From NCBI GenBank assembly GCA_964493985.1, contig CAZBQL010000013.1:1-46356 (forward strand): DNA of 46,356 bases. Reading direction: 5' to 3'. Shown here piece after piece: positions 8,396 through 16,207 of this stretch. The notes under the pieces were generated by a model, which saw only the letters and a program-made list of their open reading frames with translations, searched no databases and was not told where the DNA came from. The stretch's first letter is position 1; each line of letters opens with the position of its first letter. Made by a program: the position numbers and the translations under genes. The DNA is from MGML01 sp964493985 (GTDB taxonomy: Bacteria > Chloroflexota > Dehalococcoidia > Dehalococcoidales > UBA2162).

Positions 8396-8924
8396 AGAAA
8401 AGGTCTTATCTTCTGAATTGATCTATGAAGGCCGCGCCTTCACCGTAAGAGTAGATACCGTACGAACGGTTGATGGTCGGGAAACTACGCGTGATATCGT
8501 TGAACACAGCGAATGCGTGGCAATAGTGGCTGTTGATCCTGATAACAAAATTCTCCTGGTCAAGCAGTACCGTCTTCCCGCAGGTAAACAGTTACTGGAG
8601 ATACCGGCAGGTGGTATCGATGGCGGCGAAGAACCTGATGATGCTGTACGGCGTGAAATGCAGGAAGAAACGGGGTATTTCCCGCAAAAGGTAGAAAATT
8701 TAGGCGGATTTTACTCATCGCCGGGATACTGCACGGAATACCTCCACCTTTACCTGGCTACAGAGCTGGTACCGGGTCGGCTGGTTGCGGAAGACACCGA
8801 TAGCATTACTCTTGTAAGGACCAATCCTGAAGAAATTACGGAACTCATCCAATCCGGTGAAATATGTGACGCAAAAAGTATCGCAGGTCTACTTACGTGG
8901 CTGAATACCCGTAGATCAGACTGA
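8388..8924 (+). CDS. Nudix hydrolase, ADP-ribose pyrophosphatase-like
   Basis: A 178-residue hydrolase of nucleoside diphosphates linked to another group. The complete Nudix box runs from G75 to Y97 (GGIDGGE, then REMQEETGY), matching GX5EX7REUXEEXGU. The N-terminal half (YEGRAFTVRVDTV, then IVAVDPDNKILLVKQYR) and the FYSSPGYCTEYLHLYLA segment after the box match the ADP-ribose pyrophosphatase subgroup (NudF/YqkG). That role would salvage NAD breakdown products, which fits cotranscription with nadK. Substrate assignment is from family resemblance only. Confidence 0.9.
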   Translation: MTEEKVLSSELIYEGRAFTVRVDTVRTVDGRETTRDIVEHSECVAIVAVDPDNKILLVKQYRLPAGKQLLEIPAGGIDGGEEPDDAVRREMQEETGYFPQKVENLGGFYSSPGYCTEYLHLYLATELVPGRLVAEDTDSITLVRTNPEEITELIQSGEICDAKSIAGLLTWLNTRRSD

Positions 8925-8939
8925 ACGGGAATTTCTTTT

Positions 8940-9284
8940 TCAGCCGAGAGAGCTACTGAGCTGGCGACCGCCGATAAGGTGCATGTGAAGGTGCTGGACT
9001 ACCTGACCGCCATGTTCGCCGCAGTTGATAACCAGTCTATAACCGTTTTCAGTTATCCCTTCCTGATTTGCCAGCTTGTTGGCAGTTTGAATCAATTTCA
9101 TAGCAAGTGAAGTGTTATCATTCGGAATATCCTGAGTGGTCACAAGATGCTCAACAGGTACTATCAGAATATGGGTGGGAGCAACCGGATGTACATCTCG
9201 AAAAGCAACAACCTCATCGTCCCGATAAAGGATATCCGAAGGTATATCTCCGGCAACTATTTTACAGAAAATACAGTCATCCAT
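8940..9284 (-). CDS. HIT-family nucleotide hydrolase (HinT-like)
   Basis: A 114-residue histidine-triad protein. The catalytic motif HLHMH is at 98-102. The N-terminal CIFCKIVAGDIPSDI and the GYRLVINCGEHGGQ strand are typical of HinT-type purine-nucleoside phosphoramidases. C4 and C7 could form part of the zinc site seen in many bacterial members. It is convergent with the Nudix gene across 15 nt and divergent from folK. Confidence 0.93.
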   Translation of the reverse strand: MDDCIFCKIVAGDIPSDILYRDDEVVAFRDVHPVAPTHILIVPVEHLVTTQDIPNDNTSLAMKLIQTANKLANQEGITENGYRLVINCGEHGGQVVQHLHMHLIGGRQLSSSLG

Positions 9285-9377
9285 TTCTCACTCCTGGAAT
9301 ATTGGTAATATTGCTCAAACCAATGCTATCACAGTTGCATATAGCAGGCAATAAAGTCAATGATAGTCATATTCCTG

Positions 9378-9386
9378 TGATATAAT
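9378..9386 (+). promoter_or_regulatory. Putative extended -10 promoter for folK
   Basis: TGATATAAT is an extended -10 element (TG-n-TATAAT) 45 nt before the folK start. No good -35 box lies 16-18 nt upstream, as is usual for extended -10 promoters. The 13 bases TTCCTGTGATATA around it recur in front of tsaC at 35897-35909. Confidence 0.45.
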
Positions 9387-9431
9387 ATTGATAAAATTAA
9401 ATAGTCTCCGATAATAGGAGGTCGGCTGGTT

Positions 9432-9938
9432 ATGGATACTGTAACGGTATTTCTTGGACTTGGATCGAACCTCGGAAATCGCCAGAAAAATCTGGACATG
9501 GCTCTTGACCTTTTATCACAAAGGATGCACATAAAAAAAGTGTCCTCGGTTTATGAAACCGATCCTGTGGGAAACACCGAACAGCCAAGATTCCTTAACC
9601 TGGTATGTCAGGTAAACACTATGCTGGCCCCGAAGGAGCTACTCACCCTGGCAAAAGGTATTGAACTGAAACTGGGGAGAGTCCCTGCAAAAACGAAAAA
9701 CGCCCCCAGGCTTATCGATATAGATATACTTCTTTACGGCGACAAGGTTATGAAGCTGAAAAAATTAACGATTCCACATCCCAGGCTCGTCGAGAGGGCT
9801 TTTGTACTGGTGCCCCTGGCAGAAATCGCTCCGGATGCTGTTCACCCCGTATCCGGGAAAACAGCCAGGGAATTGTTGAACGAGGTAACCGAGAAACAGG
9901 GCGTCTTTAAATGGGGAGATGACAGCGGGGGCGAATGA
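9432..9938 (+). CDS. folK: 2-amino-4-hydroxy-6-hydroxymethyldihydropteridine pyrophosphokinase
   Basis: Transfers pyrophosphate from ATP to 6-hydroxymethyl-7,8-dihydropterin in folate synthesis. The 168-residue protein shows LGLGSNLGNR at the N-terminus, the YETDPVG and QPRFLNLV substrate segments, the APRLIDIDILLY metal/ATP motif, and IPHPRLVERAFVLVPLAEIAP. The Shine-Dalgarno AGGAGG lies about 10 nt before the ATG. Its stop overlaps the start of the pterin-synthase gene by 4 nt (ATGA), which indicates translational coupling. Confidence 0.96.
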   Translation: MDTVTVFLGLGSNLGNRQKNLDMALDLLSQRMHIKKVSSVYETDPVGNTEQPRFLNLVCQVNTMLAPKELLTLAKGIELKLGRVPAKTKNAPRLIDIDILLYGDKVMKLKKLTIPHPRLVERAFVLVPLAEIAPDAVHPVSGKTARELLNEVTEKQGVFKWGDDSGGE

Positions 9939-10309
9939 TGTACAGAGTCTCCATCGAACGCCATTTTGACGCAGCTCATTACCTTAGAGAATATAATGGG
10001 AAATGCGAGAATCTCCACGGTCATCGTTACAAAGTTGTGGCGAATCTAAAAACCGGTGCACTTGACGAAATAGGCCTGGCCTATGATTTTACAGTCCTGA
10101 AACAGGAAATTGACGAGATCCTGGAAAGGTTCGACCATACCTGTTTAAACGATGTCGAACCTTTTACATCGATTAACCCTTCTTCAGAAAATATAGCTTC
10201 GACTATCTGCAGCGAACTAAAAGTACGATTAGACGAGCGGACCGCTGAAATAGAAAGTATAGAGGTCTGGGAATCACCCGATGCCCGGGTTACTTATTTC
10301 CCGGAATAG
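9935..10309 (+). CDS. 6-pyruvoyl-tetrahydropterin synthase family protein (QueD / PTPS-III type)
   Basis: A 124-residue T-fold enzyme acting on 7,8-dihydroneopterin triphosphate. Zinc ligands H15, H28 and H30 are in place (HFDAAH, then HGH). The active-site region reads C24-E25-N-L-H28-G-H30. It therefore has both the CxxxHGH Cys of QueD (queuosine pathway) and the ExxHGH Glu of PTPS-III, which makes 6-hydroxymethyl-dihydropterin directly and bypasses FolB. The 4-nt overlap with folK points to a folate role, possibly with queuosine as a second function. DHTCLND and VWESPDARVTY are the other conserved blocks. I give no symbol because the activity is undecided. The 3' end overlaps the Trm112-like gene on the other strand by 16 nt. 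Confidence 0.9.
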   Translation: MMYRVSIERHFDAAHYLREYNGKCENLHGHRYKVVANLKTGALDEIGLAYDFTVLKQEIDEILERFDHTCLNDVEPFTSINPSSENIASTICSELKVRLDERTAEIESIEVWESPDARVTYFPE

Positions 10310-10488
10310 TCACCTTCATCAGGCGGCAGCAGGTTCGGAATGGTATCCTCGATCGGATAGATGTGATCGCATTTCCGGCATGTAAGTGAGCCGCTGATAA
10401 TTTCCCCGTCTTTTTCGTCGGTAATAGTTAATTCCAGTTCACTCTTGCACACCGGACAAACAATAATATCCATCAATTCTTTTTTCAT
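10294..10488 (-). CDS. Trm112-like zinc-binding protein
   Basis: A 64-residue protein of the Trm112p/YcaR family. It has ICPVCKSEL-like (VCPVCKSEL) and LTCRKCDHIYPIEDTIPNLLPPD segments, giving two CxxC pairs and the family's I-P-x-L-L-P end. Family members activate methyltransferases or are of unknown function in bacteria. The ATG at 10488 fits the family N-terminus MKKELMDIIVCP. Its 3' end overlaps the pterin-synthase gene by 16 nt on the opposite strand. Confidence 0.88.
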   Translation of the reverse strand: MKKELMDIIVCPVCKSELELTITDEKDGEIISGSLTCRKCDHIYPIEDTIPNLLPPDEGDYSGK

Positions 10489-10520
10489 ATCGAGATTATA
10501 TCATATCCAGAAGATTTTGA

Positions 10521-10549
10521 TTGCTTTTTACCGCTATTGATAATAATAT
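10521..10549 (+). promoter_or_regulatory. Putative promoter for the gerW/DUF2953 pair
   Basis: TTGCTT (10521-10526) and TAATAT (10544-10549) are separated by 17 nt and lie about 37 nt ahead of the gene start. The fit to the housekeeping sigma consensus is moderate. Confidence 0.45.
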
Positions 10550-10586
10550 TGAAATAGGGACCTGAATAATTTTGGGAGGTTTGGAG

Positions 10587-10979
10587 ATGGAGGTAGTATC
10601 TGAAATCACAAAAACAACACTGGCTGAGATTGAGAAGGTTTTGACGACGAGAACTGTAGTTGGCGAGCCGATGATAGTCGAAGGAATAACTATCATTCCC
10701 TTAATCAGTATCGGCTTCGGTTTTGGAGCAGGAGGCGGTTCCGGTAAAGGCGAATCAAAACAGAAAGGTGAAGGAATGATGGGAGGAACCGGCGGAGGTG
10801 CCTGGGTCCGACCGGTTGCTCTGGTAGTGATCGATAAAGAGGGAAACGTCAGGATAGAGCCGGTCAAGAGAGGTTTATCGACTTTCGTTGAAAAAGTGTC
10901 TGATAAAGTACCGGACCTGGTTGAAAAGATTATAGATAGAAATACCGGAAAAGAGAAGAAACCTGAAGAGGAAACCTAA
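10587..10979 (+). CDS. GerW/YtfJ-family protein
   Basis: A 130-residue protein of the spore-protein YtfJ (GerW) family. Visible features are an N-terminal helix MEVVSEITKTTLAEIEKVL, then TVVGEPMIVEGITIIPLISIGFGFGAGGGSG with its Gly-rich turn, and GGAWVRPVALVVIDKEGNVRIEPV. In B. subtilis the family member is needed for normal spore germination, but homologues occur widely in bacteria that do not sporulate. I choose the ATG at 10587 because GGGAGG lies 7 nt upstream. The TTG 15 nt earlier would overlap that Shine-Dalgarno. The DUF2953 gene follows directly, the same pair as ytfJ/ytfI. Confidence 0.88.
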   Translation: MEVVSEITKTTLAEIEKVLTTRTVVGEPMIVEGITIIPLISIGFGFGAGGGSGKGESKQKGEGMMGGTGGGAWVRPVALVVIDKEGNVRIEPVKRGLSTFVEKVSDKVPDLVEKIIDRNTGKEKKPEEET

Positions 10980-11594
10980 TTGCTGGCGTTATACATTATT
11001 GCCGGACTGGTTGTAATCCTCATTCTGCTCTTGTGTATACCGGTTGAAACTATGATTTCTATGGATACGGAATCCAGTAAGAAGTATTCCGTTATCGTGT
11101 CATGGCTGTTTGGAATTATAAAAACAGACCTTAGGAAAAAGCAACCGAAAAAGATCAAAAAAGCGAAAACACCTCCAAAGAAAAAGGGGTGGTTTTCACG
11201 ACTTGATATTGGTTTTGTATCCCAAATCGGTAGCGCATCCGGGTTAATCAAACGATTCAAAGACCTTGTTACAGGTATATACAGGCAGTTAAGAATCAAG
11301 GAAATAACAGGTGATCTCGTTATCGGCCTTGAAGACCCTGTACAAACTGGCATGCTATTTGCCGTAATTGGACCGGCTAACGCATTGCTGAATTTACACC
11401 CGAGATATAATGTCAGTATTAGACCGTTTTTCGACGATGAGGATATACTGGAAGGTAGGCTGTACGGTAATGTTAAGGTACAACCGGTACGACTCTTTGG
11501 TCCTGTGTTGAAACTAGCCTCTTCGAAGGAAGTCCGCCAATTGGGGACAGCATTTATAAAGAGAAAATGGAGGGGGAGGAGAAAGCACGATTAA
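10980..11594 (+). CDS. DUF2953 (YtfI-like) membrane-anchored protein
   Basis: A 204-residue protein with one N-terminal transmembrane helix (LALYIIAGLVVILILLLCI). A basic Lys-rich stretch follows near 55-70, and then a soluble domain. The IGLEDPVQTGMLFAVIGPANALL segment matches the DUF2953 G-x-x-D-P-x-x-T-G motif. The start is a TTG immediately after the gerW stop, with GAGGAAA upstream, so the two are coupled. YtfI and YtfJ are also neighbours in B. subtilis, suggesting they work together. The molecular function is unknown. The stop abuts the stop of the convergent FKBP gene with no gap. Confidence 0.82.
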   Translation: MLALYIIAGLVVILILLLCIPVETMISMDTESSKKYSVIVSWLFGIIKTDLRKKQPKKIKKAKTPPKKKGWFSRLDIGFVSQIGSASGLIKRFKDLVTGIYRQLRIKEITGDLVIGLEDPVQTGMLFAVIGPANALLNLHPRYNVSIRPFFDDEDILEGRLYGNVKVQPVRLFGPVLKLASSKEVRQLGTAFIKRKWRGRRKHD

Positions 11595-12104
11595 CTAGTC
11601 CCCTTTTGTTATCTCTACAAGTTCGATTTCAAAGGTCAGGTCTTTACCGGCCAACCTGTGATTGGCATCAACCGTTATTGTCGTTTCGGTCACATCGACG
11701 ACCGGAGCATTCATAGTCCTGCCATTTGGCCCCGAAAGTGGAATCTGGTCGCCAATCTTCGGATCAAGGCCTTCGGGCAGTTCATCTTTCGAAAAGACTA
11801 ATAATAAATCATCATCATAAGGACCGTAAGCGTCTTCAGCCGAGATCGTAACGGTTTTCACTTCTCCTACTTTCATACCGATAACCGCCGCATCGAACCC
11901 TTTAATCATCTGACCGGCACCGGCAGTGAACTCAAGAGGTTCTCTTCCCTCTGATGAGTCGAATACGCTGCCGTCGTCAAGTGTCCCGGTATAATGGACC
12001 TTGATGTAGTCGCCGGCTTCCACGATCTTTTCTCCACAACCTGCTAACGGTATTAACAGTAATGAAAGTGTAATAAGCGATAATAGAAGCGTTGTCTTTT
12101 TCAA
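11595..12104 (-). CDS. FKBP-type peptidyl-prolyl isomerase lipoprotein (SlyD-like)
   Basis: A 169-residue extracytoplasmic prolyl isomerase. A signal peptide (MKKTTLLLSLITLSLLLIP) ends in the lipobox LAGC with the lipidated Cys at 23. The FKBP core starts VKVHYTG-like (IKVHYTGTLDDGSVFDSS) and continues GAGQMIKGFDAAVIGMKVGEVKTV. An insert-in-flap-like segment (AYGPYDDDLLLVF...) follows, giving the SlyD-type layout, and the end FEIELVEI closes the sheet. It probably helps proteins fold on the outer face of the membrane. It stands alone between a convergent gene and the MATE gene. Confidence 0.93.
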   Translation of the reverse strand: MKKTTLLLSLITLSLLLIPLAGCGEKIVEAGDYIKVHYTGTLDDGSVFDSSEGREPLEFTAGAGQMIKGFDAAVIGMKVGEVKTVTISAEDAYGPYDDDLLLVFSKDELPEGLDPKIGDQIPLSGPNGRTMNAPVVDVTETTITVDANHRLAGKDLTFEIELVEITKGD

Positions 12105-12173
12105 TTTACTCTTCTCCTGAATATACGAGCCTTATCAATATTAACACAGTACAGTTAACATATGCTATGAAAC

Positions 12174-13532
12174 CTATATCACCTTGCGTTTCCATCTGCC
12201 TGATTTGAAATAAACAGTAAACAAGAGTGCCCTGGCAACCAGCGCGATCGAGATTGCCCACTGCACCCCGTATACGCCAAGTGGTGTATGTTCGGGAAGG
12301 AACCAGGCTAATGGGATCTGAATAACCCACATCGTGAGAAGAGTGACAATCATAGTTGCTATCGTGTCACCGACACCCTCGACACAAAGGCTGATGACAA
12401 TAGTTGGTCCAAAAACGAGATATCCAACGATCTGAATCCGCATAAAGGTCGAAGCTATGTCGACCAGTTCAGTATCGGTACTGAATATTTTAACGATATT
12501 ATCCGCGAAAAACCAGATTAATATGCAGCAGATAACCATTAATCCCGAGAACATAGCAATCGCAATCCAACCGCCTTTTTCAGCGCGTTCGGGTTTTCCG
12601 GCACCAAGGTTTTGACCTGCCAGGACACCTGCCGCGTTTCCCAGAGCGCCTGCAGGCATCCTGATAAAAGTATCGATCCGCTGCATGAGAGAAAGGGCGC
12701 CTACGGCAGCAGTACCGAAGGGTGAGACGAACCATACCAGGACAAGATACGGAAGGAATCTCTGAACACCAGTAATCGATGCGGGGATGCCTATTTTCGT
12801 CATTCGCCATATGACATCCTTATCGAGTTTAAAATTCCTCAAAGTCAATTTCAGACGCGTTCGCCCTGAAAACAGGTACCATATACCGAACGCTGCTCCG
12901 AAAAATTGTGAGATCACGTTTGCCCAGGCAGCCCCACTCACACCCATATTCGGGAATACCCATACTCCGAATACAAGTAATGGGCAGATAATAATCTGGA
13001 GTATCCTGAAAAAGATCGATATGCGCATGGGGGTGACAGTATCACCGGAAGCCTGCATAACGGATTGCGATACCATCGTTAATGCCATGGTTATAGAACC
13101 GGCAAGTTGAATACGCAAATAGGCTGCACCTTCAGTGACGACATCAGGTTCAACACCAAAGACCGATAGGAGAGGTTCGGCTAAAAAAATACCGATAGCT
13201 GCCATTATTACAGAGAATACTGTCCCGATAACAAAGGCCTGCTGACCGATATTATTAGCGCCGTCCGTATCTCCCGATCCGATAAAACGGGCTATCATCG
13301 CTCTCAGTCCGGTATAAAGGCCCATCATAATAGAGTTGACAGCCATTACGACCATTCCGGAGACGCCGACCCCCGCAATCGGTGCCGCACCCAGCTTACC
13401 CACCCATATCATATCGACGGTAGGACCCAGAACTGTAAGCGTCTGGCTGATCATGATTGGCCAGGACAGTGACCAGAGGTTGCTAATAACACTGCCTTCG
13501 GTCCAGTTTCTATCAAATGCAGAACGTTTCAA
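12174..13532 (-). CDS. MATE-family efflux transporter
   Basis: A 452-residue membrane protein with about 12 transmembrane segments in two homologous halves. The N-terminal half opens LWSLSWPIMISQTLTVLGPTVDMIWVGKLGAAPIAGVGV. The second opens with GIPASITGVQRFLPYLVLVWFV and GTAAVGALSLMQRIDTFIRMPAGALGNAAGVLAGQNLGAG. Both are typical of MatE domains. The family exports drugs or metabolites in exchange for Na+ or H+. It is divergent from mutS across 144 nt, in which I see no confident regulatory site. Confidence 0.92.
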   Translation of the reverse strand: MKRSAFDRNWTEGSVISNLWSLSWPIMISQTLTVLGPTVDMIWVGKLGAAPIAGVGVSGMVVMAVNSIMMGLYTGLRAMIARFIGSGDTDGANNIGQQAFVIGTVFSVIMAAIGIFLAEPLLSVFGVEPDVVTEGAAYLRIQLAGSITMALTMVSQSVMQASGDTVTPMRISIFFRILQIIICPLLVFGVWVFPNMGVSGAAWANVISQFFGAAFGIWYLFSGRTRLKLTLRNFKLDKDVIWRMTKIGIPASITGVQRFLPYLVLVWFVSPFGTAAVGALSLMQRIDTFIRMPAGALGNAAGVLAGQNLGAGKPERAEKGGWIAIAMFSGLMVICCILIWFFADNIVKIFSTDTELVDIASTFMRIQIVGYLVFGPTIVISLCVEGVGDTIATMIVTLLTMWVIQIPLAWFLPEHTPLGVYGVQWAISIALVARALLFTVYFKSGRWKRKVI

Positions 13533-13676
13533 TGTAAAGATAACTCTCTTCGAAGCTTAATGTGTGTCATAATAAATATTAGATTTTATGATAGCACAAT
13601 ACCGGAAAATTAGCTTAAAAAACATAATAGGGTCTGCTATTATAAGTTATTCTTCATTCTGGTAAAATATACGGAA

Positions 13677-16139
13677 ATGCGTGAAGGTTCTACTCCCATT
13701 CGTCAGCAGTATCTCAGGATAAAGAGGAAAAATCCACAGGCGATTCTCCTCTTTCGTCTTGGCGATTTCTATGAAACATTCGACGAAGACGCAAAGATCG
13801 TTTCACGTGAACTCGATATCGTCCTGACATCACGTGAAATGGGTAAGGGTAATAAAGTACCCCTGGCAGGAATTCCGTATCATGCTCTTGAAAATTATCT
13901 TGCCAGACTTGTGAACCGAGGATACAAGGTTGCCATATGCGAGCAGGTTACCAGGCCGGGTGAAACAAAGGGACTTGTCGAGCGTGAAGTCGTAAGAGTT
14001 ATCACGCCCGGCACCATTGTCGAATCGGGACTGCTGGACAGCAAGACAAATAACTACCTGGTGAGTATTATCGCGGGCGACAGAGAAGCCGGTATCGCAT
14101 ATATTGACATAACAACGGGTGAATTCGCTACTACCCAGATGCCTGTTGAAAGACTAATGCCCGAGATAGAAAGATTATCGCCTTCGGAAATCGTCACATC
14201 GGAAAGTGCGGTATTTAATAATTTTCAGACAGATTTACCGGTGACGAAACTGGATGATTACTGGTTCGAATACGAAATCGCCTATCAGACACTTGTCGAT
14301 CATTACCGGGTCTCGTCACTCGAAGGGTACGGCTGCGCTAACCTGCCATATGCCGTACGGGCAGCCGGAGCGATAATCCATTACCTCCAGGAAACACAAA
14401 AAGGCATGTCCGGACAAATAACGAGACTTTCCACCTACTCTACGGAATCATATATGGCACTGGACGAGCAGACACTGGCAAACCTTGAAATATTCGGCAG
14501 TTCAAGCGCCCGGACAGGTGTGACTTCGCTGCTTTCAGTGATCGACCTGACGAAGACGGCAATGGGTGGAAGGCTCTTAAGGCGATGGCTTGGTAAACCT
14601 TTACTCGATATAGACGAGATAACCAAACGCCAGACTGCCGTTAAATGGTTCGTTGAAAATACGCTTCCCCGCAACCAGGTTATCTCACTACTGGGCAAGA
14701 CATCCGATATTGAAAGACTGATAAACAGGGTCAAAAGTAATATCGCTAATCCTCGTGAACTTGTATCGCTTAAAAAAGGACTGGAAGTAATACCGGAACT
14801 GGTAAAGGATATAGAAGGCGGCACAAGTAACAGTCCGATAAACTGGCTGAAAACGGAATTGAAGCCACGACAGGATGTGGTCGAATTGGTATCGGAAGCG
14901 ATAATGGATGAACCGGCTACGAATCCCGGCGACGGTGATGTTATCAGGCAGGGCTTTTCCGAAGAACTTGATAATCTGCGTAATATCTCACGAAATGCCC
15001 GGCAGTACCTGGCGAATCTCGAGAAAGAAGAACAGAAAAAAACAGGGATAAAATCGCTTAAAGTCGGTTATAACAAGGTATTCGGATATTATATCGAAGT
15101 CTCCAATTCATACCTTTCACAGGTACCTGATTACTTCATCAGGAAACAAACACTGGTTGGAGGAGAACGGTTCTTTACACCCGAACTGAAAGAATACGAG
15201 TCCACAATCCTGAATGCAAAAGACAGGGTAGCGGAACTGGAGACGAACCTGTTCCAAAGAGTATGCCGCCAGGTCTCTACTGCCAGCGACAGAATACTGG
15301 CGGTGGCTGACGCGCTGGCAAACGCAGACGTATTCTCAGCGCTGGCGGAGGTATCAGTCAGGTACGATTATTGNNNNNNNNNNNNNNNNNNNNNNNNNNN
15401 NNNNNNNNNNNNNNNNNNNNNNNNNNNNNNNNNNNNNNNNNNNNNNNNNNNNNNNNNNNNNNNNNNNNNNNNNGCAGATTCCGCCGAGATAGGTATTGTG
15501 GACCGTGTTTTCACACGGATAGGCGCCAGGGAGGACCTTGCTGCCGGACAATCAACATTCATGGCAGAGATGGTAGAGACAGCAAATATCCTGAATAACG
15601 CGTCATCGAGATCACTCCTTATCCTCGATGAGATAGGGCGTGGGACCAGCACCTATGACGGAATGTCCATTGCCAGGGCGGTAGCCGAGTATATTCACAA
15701 TCACCCGGGTCTCGGGGCTAAAACGCTTTTTGCTACACACTATCACGAGATGGTCGAACTGGCTGATTTTCTACCGCGTGTCAGGAACTATAACGTAGCC
15801 GTAAGCGAGGAAAAAGGAAAAGTTATCTTTCTCAGGAAGATACTTCCAGGTGGCGTAGATAAGAGTTACGGCATCCATGTTGCCCAGCTTGCCGGACTGC
15901 CCAGGCAGGTGGTTAATCGGGCAAACGAGGTCCTGGAAGAACTTGAGAACTCAGGCTCACAGAAGACTCCGTCGACACGGAAGAAAACGACTAAAAAAGA
16001 AGTTGCCGAACAGATGTCATTCTTCGGACAGAAATCACCGATCATCGAAGAGATACAAAATCTTGATATCGAATCACTTTCTCCGCTTGAAGCCCTGAAC
16101 AAGCTGTACGAATTGCAAAAGAAAGCCGGAAATCAGTAA
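13677..16139 (+). CDS. mutS: DNA mismatch repair protein MutS, interrupted by an assembly gap
   Basis: Recognises base mismatches and small loops and recruits the rest of the repair machinery. The N-terminal mismatch-binding domain has LLFRLGDFYETF, with the Phe-x-Glu contact. The core and clamp domains follow. After the gap come the ATPase motifs MVETANIL, LILDEIGRGTSTYDG (Walker B/signature), TLFATHYHE, and the C-terminal dimerisation region. A 100-N run at 15374-15473 removes the Walker A (GPNMxGKST) region. Homologues have about 80 residues between the flanking segments while the Ns allow for 33, so the gap size is a placeholder. The frame happens to match on both sides. Confidence 0.95.
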   Translation: MREGSTPIRQQYLRIKRKNPQAILLFRLGDFYETFDEDAKIVSRELDIVLTSREMGKGNKVPLAGIPYHALENYLARLVNRGYKVAICEQVTRPGETKGLVEREVVRVITPGTIVESGLLDSKTNNYLVSIIAGDREAGIAYIDITTGEFATTQMPVERLMPEIERLSPSEIVTSESAVFNNFQTDLPVTKLDDYWFEYEIAYQTLVDHYRVSSLEGYGCANLPYAVRAAGAIIHYLQETQKGMSGQITRLSTYSTESYMALDEQTLANLEIFGSSSARTGVTSLLSVIDLTKTAMGGRLLRRWLGKPLLDIDEITKRQTAVKWFVENTLPRNQVISLLGKTSDIERLINRVKSNIANPRELVSLKKGLEVIPELVKDIEGGTSNSPINWLKTELKPRQDVVELVSEAIMDEPATNPGDGDVIRQGFSEELDNLRNISRNARQYLANLEKEEQKKTGIKSLKVGYNKVFGYYIEVSNSYLSQVPDYFIRKQTLVGGERFFTPELKEYESTILNAKDRVAELETNLFQRVCRQVSTASDRILAVADALANADVFSALAEVSVRYDYXXXXXXXXXXXXXXXXXXXXXXXXXXXXXXXXXXADSAEIGIVDRVFTRIGAREDLAAGQSTFMAEMVETANILNNASSRSLLILDEIGRGTSTYDGMSIARAVAEYIHNHPGLGAKTLFATHYHEMVELADFLPRVRNYNVAVSEEKGKVIFLRKILPGGVDKSYGIHVAQLAGLPRQVVNRANEVLEELENSGSQKTPSTRKKTTKKEVAEQMSFFGQKSPIIEEIQNLDIESLSPLEALNKLYELQKKAGNQ
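15374..15473. other. 100-N scaffold gap inside mutS
   Basis: Exactly 100 Ns replace the sequence for the MutS Walker A region. Their round number and the mismatch with the expected missing length indicate an arbitrary scaffolding gap rather than a measured one. Open frames that run through it are artefacts. Confidence 0.99.
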
Positions 16140-16191
16140 GACTTCCTTAAATCAAACTCTTGCTTTTCACCAGAATTTGTTGTTTAATAGT

Positions 16192-16207
16192 TAACGATAT
16201 ATCGTTA
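16192..16207. promoter_or_regulatory. 16-bp perfect palindrome on the start codon of the ABC exporter operon
   Basis: TAACGATATATCGTTA is a perfect 16-bp palindrome that includes the A of the ATG at 16207. It occupies the place where a Shine-Dalgarno would be, and no AGGAG-like site is seen. The size and symmetry suit a dimeric repressor operator of the MarR, TetR or PadR kind. Such repressors often control multidrug ABC exporters, but no regulator gene is adjacent, so this is inference. Confidence 0.5.

Noticed and set aside
15354..15652. Frames passing through the N run
   Set aside because: They exist only because unknown bases contain no stop codons.
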